A stretch of 64,000 bases of DNA, taken from assembly GCF_026914265.1 (NCBI RefSeq), contig NC_069136.1, positions 49,336,381-49,400,380 of the forward strand, written 5' to 3'. Positions 57,901-64,000 of this stretch are shown one piece after another. Under the pieces are notes generated by a model. It worked only from the letters and a program-made list of their open reading frames with translations. It was not told the origin of the DNA and searched no databases. Each line of letters begins with the position of its first letter. Position 1 is the first letter of the stretch. Source of the stretch: Mya arenaria (taxonomy: Eukaryota; Mollusca; Bivalvia; Myida; Myidae). Made by a program: the position numbers and the translations under genes.

Positions 57901-60900
57901 GTTTACTGCAACTTTCAAAATGTTTGATTTTGGTAATCGAATATTTGAATATTCGATCGAAAGAATTACCGAATATTCGAATATCAAATTAGCCATTCGT
58001 CTGCTTCCCTAGTTTAAATGGCGATTTTAATTCAAATTGTCGAAAGCAGCTATACATATCTATGGTATTTAATGATAAATACTTCATGAATTTAAGACAA
58101 TTGTCTGCACCATTTTACTATTCTCTTTTAGAATACCAGCCGGACATAGCCTTTTTGAGATGACGTCAGTTCCGCAAGTGACGTCACCGAATTATTGCAT
58201 ATGTTCAAACAACAAATTTTCATGTCAGACGACACCAACAACAATTCCATTCTCAACGGTATAGTCTATTTAGGTATATTAAAATAAAAAAAATATATAG
58301 GTTTCGTAGTGTGGTATTTTAAAAACGTGCGGTGCAAAATCACTCTTTACTCGTCATTAACACATTGCTGATATAAAGACCTTCTCAGGGGTAAGACGAA
58401 AGTTCATCTATATAATATATTGCGATTTATGTATATTCACTAACTCCAGCAGCTCTGCCCAGGCTGTCACAATATAAATAACCCTATGACGCCATCATCA
58501 ACCGCAACTATGACGTCAGCAGCACCAATCACCCACGTGACACAGACTAAGGCCGTCACAGCTACTTCAACAACAACAACAACAACAACAACGACTACAA
58601 CAGCAACAACAACAGCCAGAACAGCAGCAACTACCCACTTACCTATCTCTACCACTCCTTATGCATTTTCTTGTAAGTAAAACGAAAGCTTCAATTTAGT
58701 GTCCGAATAGTTTCACTGCATGCTTGATGTGTCATATTTGCCATAAATATATGAACGAAGATGGTTTGCAAGCTTTGTTCTGTAAAATCAAAACGCCATA
58801 ATTTAACCGTCCATTTAAACGCCCTCATTTAGGTTTGTTGTGCGATAGGTATATTTTAGATTGATGAACAGATACTTTTTTTCCCCAAAATATTTGACGT
58901 ACATGTAACAAAATATAGACAAATTTATATTTATATTAATCAGATAAACCTAGATATGAAGACAATTATAATAAAGCCCGATACCGTGTTTAAACACACT
59001 CCTATATCCCCATTACACTCCCAGATTCCTCACCCCTCCCGCCACCCGGGATGCCCACAATCTCACAACCGGACGCGCGGCGAGTGTGCTACAGTAAGCT
59101 GAACGAGTACTCGTTTGCGCGCGAGTGTGCTGTTCGCGTGTACAACATGGACCTCACTGAACTCGTCAACGTTTGCGTGACAGATTTAGAGGTAAGAACA
59201 GTGATCAACTAGGTGAACAGGGATTATAGTGGCCAAAAAAGTAAAATTAAGTGAAATAAGTTCATGTCCGACTTTTAATTTACTTACGCATTTCTCTTGC
59301 GTACAACGTGATTTACATATTGTTCACGTGATGCACATGTGCATCAGGGGTTTGCAGGGATGGAGGCAGTGTTAATATTATGCGTTGCAAAGTATGGGGA
59401 CTAAAACAAAAACGAGACGGATGGCATTTCCCAGTATCCATCCATAGGAATGGTTTCGTGCTTCGGCCTTATGCTATTTATTATCTTGTCAATAATGATT
59501 ATCTAATGTTCCTTTATATCAATTCATGAAAACTGGCTGCACTATAACTGAGACGTGTTGCCAGGATTGCACTTAACCTTGCTTTCTGAAAACATACAGT
59601 CACGCCTGTCATACGCTGGATGTAATTTTGTATTTTAACGTCAGTTGACCGGTGACCCTGGAATGGCCATGTCCTCCCTGGATGCCATGTTGTCCGACTG
59701 TCAGTTCGCCGCCCTGTCCAACGCCTCCAACTACGGAAACGGAACATACAAGCCACCACCGGAACTTAAACCATGTCCAGGTAAAACTTACCTGTTTATA
59801 TTTAAATCCTTATATATATATATGATACTTGGATTCTATTTATCAAAGCAACTTGCAGAAGCAGTATTGGAACTGTCCTAGTTCAATGACAATGTCAAGA
59901 ACATCGTGCATTGACGACGATTTGAAAAAAGCGTTTCAAGTCAGCTGCAATTCTCGTACATTTATGTTAGAACCTTTATAGAACTTGACTTATCAAGCAT
60001 TGTGAAAGAATCTACATTTCAACTGCAATGGTTAAGGTGTACTAGTTCGAGGATTTTAGCCCGTTCCATATCTCCTACACGTATTGAAGGATCTTGAAGA
60101 ACCTTGAGTTCCATGTTTTACTCATCAAAGCAATGTTCAGAGGCGATGGTGGAACTGTCTCGGTTCAAAGTCAAAGTACATTTGTCTACATTTATAATCT
60201 TGTCCATTTTCTGCCCCCAATGGAGTCGTTTCTTAATCGTAATGCTTGTCCAATTGTTTGTTCGTCAGTATGTCCATAAGTCACTGGCACCGGATTTTCA
60301 AACTCAATCATTTTTTTAATAAATAAAAAAAATCTTATAATTCTAAACTAAAAATTATAATACCGATTCGGGTCATGTCTCAGTCATATCTCTGTCACCA
60401 TTTTATGAGTTATTACTCAAACTCAACAACATTGCAGTGCGCTACGCTAAGGCGTTTTTTGGTAAACGCATGGGTGACAAATTGTTTTTTTCATTTGCAG
60501 GCGATTGTTCCGGAAATGGCGACTGTGTGCATGGCGTATGCGCATGCGCACCGGGATTCGAGGAGGAAGACTGTTCTATCGACCACCGACAGCCGCCAAG
60601 CTTTACAGGTGTTGCTGGGTAAAACGTAGTTATTTTTTACTATGTTTTTTTACTATGTTTTAAATATAATACATAAATTTAGCTAGACACAACTCTTTTG
60701 GTATTGCCTTTACTGGTGTCGGCAGCGATGTGCAAAAACGGTAACAGTTGCATTTTTGCCGTCATGACTTAAAACACGGCGTTCGATATGCTCACATTAA
60801 ACTACGCACACTAGTTAGCCATGACAGTGCGTGCAAGCATACTCGTATGCGTAACAATGCGAAGCAATTCTGGCTTGATAAATGTTTGAGTTATGTCCCT

Positions 60901-63252
60901 TGACAAACAGCTCATCCCTTGGCTTGCCCAAATTCCTCGAGAAAAATCCATCATGATTTTTTTTTTTTATATTTGTGCACGAGTTAATTCCATTTTGCTA
61001 TAGTGCCATGTTACTGCAAACCAAACACTATGTAATAGGTCCACACATTGTAACCATGGCATTCTCTTTTAAATTCTACCACAGGGGTGGCGCATGCGCA
61101 ATAAACGAAGAAGAGTGTTATCTGCCGGTGCTGGTGGGTGGTAACATCAAGCCCGGGGACACTTCCTGCTACGCTCGGGCAATGCAGGTAAAAATGTGCG
61201 ACAATAGCATTAGTCTTATATACATGTATACTAGATACGTATGGTGTATAAGTCCCGGGTACAGTGTTGACCAATTTTGGGTTGATTTCTCACTTGGCGG
61301 GAATTTTTTACGTGAGGAGTTTTGAATATAAATCAAAACAAAACAATTTATTCATAAAATTATGTGAATTTATTTCAAAACACCACACATAGAAGCTAAT
61401 ACAGTAATTAATTTTGAGGTGCTAGTAATATCCTAAATTGAAAAAAAAATGAATATTAAGAACTTTCCTGACCTTGACCACAGAAAGGACTAAATGGGAA
61501 GTGGACGATGGATACCACGGCCACAGAGAACAAGGCGGAGTTCCTGTCCACCAATCATGCCGTGTGTAACCTGCCGAGGCTAGAGTTGAGTATGTACCAT
61601 GTTCCAAGTCAAATACGTCTGGGAATGAGATATGTCTAGTTTGCCAATATATAATATCTAAATGTAAATTCAGAGTATAGTTATAAGGTCAACTGGCCAA
61701 TTATTGCATGATCCGGTTAATACCCTTTTTGCAAAATAGATGCATCCGGCTGAATACAATAAGGCTGCACCGATTCGATAGTTGCTGTTATGTTAGCAAA
61801 CGCCGGTATATGACGTCGGCGCAAACATCTAGGTTGTCGGTAGTGTAACCCAACGTCGGTCTACGGCGGAGATGTAAATGAAATCATGCCCTAGTTCATT
61901 TGTCATTTGTCAGACAAGCTGCTTGTAGCTTCTGCTGTATATCACGAGCATAGTAAAACATGAGTTTGTTTCAGCGAATAATAATCGGAAAATCTACATT
62001 ACTTTGATTAACTACATATATCAGGTTAAAGTTTTTATCCCTGAAGTTAAGTGTTCAATACTAATATTGTTGATATTGAATTCCCTACACAGGTCGTGGC
62101 CAAGCTATGGCGGGCTTCATGGTGTCTCTGAGCAACAACCATGGCACCAGCAGCAGCCCCGAGCGACCTTACTACCTCTATAACTCACGGTGTATGATAT
62201 GTCATGACGGGAACTGTACAATCAAGGTAAGCATGTGTGAGTTGACAGTCCTTGACGCTCCGCTAACTTTTAGACTAAAGTTATATGCCCGATAAAAGCC
62301 TTGTTTTTGACATACGTATTTTCTTATTAGATCGAAGTTCTGAAATAATGATTTATTAAAAGTGTGTACATTGTTAAACTTTTCCGAATTCTTTCTTTTT
62401 GTTCTGCCTTCCGGTTTTTGCGTAAGTGCTCTATTATTAAAGAATCTAAATATAAATGTATTATTACGAGAGCAATGCTTTGCTATGCGAAAAACACCTA
62501 CATGAGGAGCAAATCGTCGCCTAGCCCGAAGGTGGCAGAACCTGTTGGGGCTCATATATATATTCTGTTGCATCATGCAACTCTGTCAGAATATGTCGGC
62601 ATATGTTTCCTTAAAGATGCACTCTTACAGATTTAACGTTTCGACAACTTGTTTTTATTTATTTTTTGTTTTGGAGTGAGCCAATTTTTGCGTAAATATC
62701 TAACAACCAGTGATATAAGACTGCTGACAAAAGATCGCAGATGTTCATATTTTCGTTCGAAAATTGATGGTTTAAGTCTAAAAGCTTTACTAATGCTTTA
62801 AGAAAAATGGATGAAACTTAAGTTTTGAATATAAGTATGAAAACCTGCGATCTGATATTTTGTCAGCAGTCTTATATCACTAATGTCCATGCATTTTCGC
62901 AAAAAAATGGCTCGATCCAAGACAAAAAAAGAAAGTTGACGAATCGTTTAATCTGTGAAAGTGCAGCTTAAAAGCATCTCGGTCAAAATGCAGTAAAGCT
63001 CATGCCGGGACAAGAAAGGGTAACACTGCCAATCAATAAAGTATATTATTGGTTATACTTCACCAAAATATATATGAGTCTTGGTCAGAAGGTCTGTCCC
63101 TGTTTTGCAGCCTGACACGTGCGTCATTGAAAACACGTGTTACGATGCCGGTGACCTGGATTTATTGGATAACAATGGTGCATGTCAACCACTTGTCAAC
63201 AACACCGCGTGGTCATCGGACTCCGGCGCGAGTCCCAATGCACCTCCATCCG
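48864..63252 (+). CDS. VWDE: VWDE-like secreted protein (von Willebrand factor D and EGF domains), 21 exons, 3' incomplete
   Basis: Twenty-one exons join in matching phase to about 989 residues, open at the right edge. Order: signal peptide (MKNLFCGCLLLVAFC), a cysteine-rich D8C-like module (CDHTLSSGWYVF to CSLAYC), an Ig-like segment (FMCLVPYP...VTWLADG...NITCAVKT), a linker with paired Cys, a VWD domain (IGDPHVMTFDS to GLCGRFDGNQDND), a CIC-containing spacer, a Thr-rich stalk, a Cys-containing region, one EGF module (DCSGNGDCVHGVCACAPGF) and further Cys-rich sequence. This is the order I know for vertebrate VWDE (D8C, Ig-like, VWD, EGF repeats). The human protein is about 1,590 aa, so roughly a third, probably more EGF modules, lies outside. 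Expected to be secreted or extracellular; a link to limb/blastema regeneration is reported in amphibians. No transmembrane segment is visible here. Confidence 0.85.
49000..49900. other. VWDE intron 1
   Basis: AT-rich; holds only a short tandem repeat, GCTTACACAA at about 49657-49680. Confidence 0.5.
49936..50036 (+). CDS. VWDE: VWDE exon 2
   Basis: Acceptor TATCTAG, donor CAG|GTAATG. Begins the mature protein with LSLDPCVQN and ends NPNIDHVQ. Confidence 0.85.
50150..50790. repeat. Pyrimidine-rich tract in VWDE intron 2
   Basis: Roughly 640 bases dominated by C and T on the plus strand, in short words such as TTTCCTTTCCC and CCATTCATTCCCTCC. Two overlapping long ORFs here are products of the low stop-codon density. 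Confidence 0.75.
51142..51267 (+). CDS. VWDE: VWDE exon 3 (D8C-like module, first half)
   Basis: 42 codons, acceptor CTACCCCAG, donor TCT|GTAAGT. CDHTLSSGWYVF, TCVDNYHCGTHVPFWVNG follow the pattern of the uromodulin/GP2/OIT3-type cysteine module. Confidence 0.88.
51647..51857 (+). CDS. VWDE: VWDE exon 4 (D8C-like module, second half)
   Basis: Acceptor TTCTCAAG, donor GTAG|GTAAGG. CCFYQTEVAVKNCGNFYAYY and CSLAYC complete the module's cysteines. A later AG in the same region would break the frame, so 51647 was chosen. Confidence 0.88.
52160..52482 (+). CDS. VWDE: VWDE exon 5 (Ig-like)
   Basis: Acceptor TATTTTCAG. Contains FMCLVPYP, VTWLADGHPIKTP and NITCAVKTSF, giving the Cys-Trp-Cys spacing of an Ig fold. 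The donor AAT|GTACGA is weak but is the one that keeps phase with exon 6. Confidence 0.82.
52665..52797 (+). CDS. VWDE: VWDE exon 6
   Basis: Acceptor TCTTACAG, donor AATG|GTAACG. Beta-rich sequence with two Cys (PVVCKTLTSDCKLEFVIS). Confidence 0.82.
53016..53221 (+). CDS. VWDE: VWDE exon 7
   Basis: Acceptor TGCTTCACAG, donor ATT|GTGAGT. Contains KCTLTLRPTDWEPS and TFTPTSNGNCGKEWITFSL, a beta-sandwich-like linker before the VWD domain. Confidence 0.82.
53371..53698. mobile_element. GC-rich inverted-repeat MITE, family A, VWDE intron 7
   Basis: Ends AGTGCACCAGTCAATTTTAA and TACAATTGACTGGTGCATAA. The interior is about 85-90% alike, by eye, to the copy at 2569-2888 (CGGGGGTATACCGGGGATAG in both). 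Confidence 0.85.
54114..54193 (+). CDS. VWDE: VWDE exon 8 (start of VWD)
   Basis: Acceptor TTTAATTAG, donor CAG|GTAAAC. CSSIGDPHVMTFDSI is the signature opening of a VWD domain. Confidence 0.9.
54678..54744 (+). CDS. VWDE: VWDE exon 9 (VWD)
   Basis: Acceptor CTGTTTCAG, donor AGG|GTATAT. Encodes RKYTNLHVGQYVMLKRKKSN, matching the VWD strand that follows GDPH. Confidence 0.82.
54977..55160. mobile_element. Tc1/pogo-like MITE, VWDE intron 9
   Basis: TACTACTGTCGAACCCCGTT and AACGGGTTTCGACTGTAGTA are inverted termini with TA at both edges. TCTCGAACTCGCTTGGCTCG-type words inside. Confidence 0.8.
55235..55432 (+). CDS. VWDE: VWDE exon 10 (VWD)
   Basis: 66 codons, acceptor TTTTCAG, donor GTG|GTGAGA. 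Contains FNCGVAMRDGTDVIILDMCW. Its last bases and donor are repeated in tandem over the next kilobase. Confidence 0.88.
55433..56490. repeat. Tandem array (about 90 bp and variants) copying VWDE exon 10 end and splice donor
   Basis: GGGGAACCAGTTTGTG|GTGAGATAAA, the exon 10-intron boundary, recurs at about 55510, 55600, 55850, 55935, 56190, 56277 and 56340, with more degenerate copies. Spacers read GAGAGTGATACTACACTGCG and AGTGAGATGGGTGACAATTG. A block from 55615 to 55880 is nearly repeated at 55954-56220. Confidence 0.92.
56763..56851 (+). CDS. VWDE: VWDE exon 11 (VWD)
   Basis: Acceptor GTATTTCAG, donor AGAGG|GTAAGT. Encodes FKFPSGAIVTAKQMKNFLNL and FVPDTFRG, in phase with exon 12. Confidence 0.86.
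56940..57385. repeat. Degenerate tandem repeat of about 31-36 bp, VWDE intron 11
   Basis: Around 12 units of the type ATATAATGACACATTCAAAG GTATGTTCA with many substitutions. Confidence 0.8.
57543..57671 (+). CDS. VWDE: VWDE exon 12 (end of VWD)
   Basis: Acceptor CCTTCAG, donor GGAA|GTACGT. TDGLCGRFDGNQDNDLKMPN is the Cys-Gly-(x)2-Asp-Gly-Asn block that closes VWD domains. Confidence 0.9.
58132..58258 (+). CDS. VWDE: VWDE exon 13
   Basis: Acceptor CTCTTTTAG, donor ACG|GTATAG. IPAGHSLFEM and NYCICSNNKFSCQTTPTT; the SW-K/R-x-P...SLF junction is usual after the VWD domain in this family. Confidence 0.82.
58450..58672 (+). CDS. VWDE: VWDE exon 14 (Thr-rich stalk)
   Basis: Acceptor ACTCCAG, donor TCTT|GTAAGT. 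After LCPGCHNINNP it encodes a run dominated by Thr with Ala and Ser (ACA/ACT/ACG codons), a likely mucin-like O-glycosylated linker. The acceptor may be three bases later (CAGCAG). The codon repeat makes its length likely polymorphic. Confidence 0.78.
59025..59191 (+). CDS. VWDE: VWDE exon 15
   Basis: Acceptor CTCCCAG, donor GAG|GTAAGA. Pro-rich start, then RRVCYSKLNEYSFARECAVR and NVCVTDLE. Phase fits exon 14. Confidence 0.82.
59645..59780 (+). CDS. VWDE: VWDE exon 16
   Basis: Acceptor TAACGTCAG, donor CCAG|GTAAAA. LTGDPGMAMSSLDAMLSDCQ and ELKPCP lead into the EGF module. Confidence 0.85.
60501..60618 (+). CDS. VWDE: VWDE exon 17 (EGF module)
   Basis: Acceptor CATTTGCAG. DCSGNGDCVHGVCACAPGF EEEDC has the spacing of an EGF repeat. 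The donor GCTGG|GTAAAA is chosen over ACAG|GTGTTG because only it matches the phase of exon 18. Confidence 0.86.
61085..61187 (+). CDS. VWDE: VWDE exon 18
   Basis: Acceptor TACCACAG, donor CAG|GTAAAA. GGACAINEEECYLPVLVGGN and DTSCYARAMQ. Confidence 0.83.
61484..61589 (+). CDS. VWDE: VWDE exon 19
   Basis: Acceptor GACCACAG, donor TTGA|GTATGT. KGLNGKWTMDTTATENKAEF and HAVCNLPRLE. Confidence 0.8.
62093..62226 (+). CDS. VWDE: VWDE exon 20
   Basis: Acceptor CCTACACAG, donor AAG|GTAAGC. FMVSLSNNHGTSSSPERPYY and YNSRCMICHDGNCTIK. Confidence 0.82.
62610..62973. mobile_element. Inverted-repeat MITE, VWDE intron 20
   Basis: TTAAAGATGCACTCTTACAG with GACTGCTGACAAAA, and the inverse TTTTGTCAGCAGTC with CTGTGAAAGTGCAGCTTAA. 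A one-sided relative (TTTAAAGCTACACTCTCGCA) lies at 17632. Confidence 0.75.
63111..63252 (+). CDS. VWDE: VWDE exon 21 (last in window)
   Basis: Acceptor TTTTGCAG, donor TCCG|GTAGGT. DTCVIENTCYDAGDLDLLDN and GACQPLVNNTAWSS. It ends in phase 1, so at least one more exon lies to the right. Confidence 0.82.
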
Positions 63253-63324
63253 GTAGGTTGGGTGTGATATAACTTTTGGATTGTTCTGAAGTTGGAAAAA
63301 AACGAATACAGCTTTGCATTAATG

Positions 63325-63770
63325 CCGTCGTTTTCGGCTGCGGTGTCGGTCGCTGTAGTCGCCATCGGCGGTGCATTGTTGGCGACGTGTTCGGCTGCGT
63401 TGTCGCTGTAGTCGCCGTCGGCGGTGCATTGATGGGGTCGTATTCGGATGCGGTGTCGCTGTAGTCGCCGTCGGCGGTGCATTGATGGCGTCGTATTCGG
63501 ATGCGGTGTCGCTGTAGTCGCCGTCGGCGGTGCATTGATGACGTCGTATTCGGATGCGGTGTCGCTGTAGTCGCCATTGGCGGTTCATTGATGGCGTCGT
63601 ATTCGGATGCGGTGTCGCTGTAGTCGCCGTCGACGGTGCATTGATGGCGTCGTATTCGGCTGCGGTGTCGCTGTAGTCGCCGTCGGCGGTGCATTGATGA
63701 CGTCGTATTCGACTGCGGTGTCGCTGTAGTCGCCGTCGCGGTGTCACTGTAGTCGCCATCGGCGGTGTCA
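63325..63770. repeat. 53-bp minisatellite, about 8 copies, VWDE intron 21
   Basis: Unit GCATTGATGGCGTCGTATTC, GGATGCGGTGTCGCTGTAGT, CGCCGTCGGCGGT. At 53 bases each copy shifts frame, yet no minus-strand frame has a stop, so three long overlapping false ORFs result. Confidence 0.92.
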
Positions 63771-64000
63771 AAGATATCAATAATGATTAAATATAAAACC
63801 GTCTAAGATATTGAAATGCCCTTTCGCATATTTGGAGGAAGTCCCACAACACGAGCTAAAATATTTGTCACGTGATGCCCCTCGATCGATTGCATATATC
63901 CGTTGTCCTTGTAAACAGTTTGATTTTTCAATATTGCAAACCTAACATTGAAAGAACAGGCCCATTCTTTGAATTGTAGTGCCCTAAGTGTTTTTTGTCG

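Overview
This is a eukaryotic nuclear window, most likely from a bivalve mollusc. The evidence is AT-rich DNA with long repeat-filled introns, GT-AG exons that join in frame, a pearl/CvA-like bivalve element, a tRNA-derived SINE, jockey/RTE-type LINE fragments and many small inverted-repeat elements. No bacterial operons, CRISPR array or tRNA/rRNA gene was found. All gene names rest on reading the translations by eye; no database was searched.

Three host genes are supported. (1) About 3.0-6.0 kb, minus strand: the 5' part of an unrecognised gene (four phase-matched exons, 163 residues, plus two doubtful downstream exons), running off the left side. (2) 16.2-40.4 kb, plus strand: a complete ten-exon SELENBP1 gene (methanethiol oxidase / selenium-binding protein, predicted 486 aa). 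Its first exon carries only ATG plus one base. (3) 48.9 kb to the right edge, plus strand: 21 exons (about 989 residues) of a secreted VWDE-like protein with signal peptide, D8C-like cysteine module, Ig-like segment, VWD domain, Thr-rich linker and EGF module. It continues beyond the window.

Between and inside the genes: minisatellites at 1.6, 3.2 and 3.5 kb; a decayed PIN/FEN1-like mobile ORF at 8.6-10.4 kb; a LINE tail at 10.5 kb; a 160-bp triplication at 11.1 kb; a long (GAT)n tract at 14.1 kb; tandem arrays in most SELENBP1 introns; and a 64-bp satellite at 44-46.7 kb interrupted by a LINE with a clear target-site duplication, followed by a second decayed LINE.

The most unusual pattern is that several intronic repeats look like copies of the neighbouring exon edge. 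SELENBP1 exon 2 has two decayed copies upstream, exon 7 one upstream, and exon 9 two copies of its 3' end with splice donor downstream, leading into a 4.7-kb array of GTGAGTAC-bearing 34-mers. Exon 5 appears to have seeded a 1.6-kb 33-bp array. VWDE exon 10 is followed by about 1 kb of tandem copies of its last coding bases plus splice donor. The large array also has a 1,938-bp higher-order duplication. I see no sign of a defence system or biosynthetic cluster.
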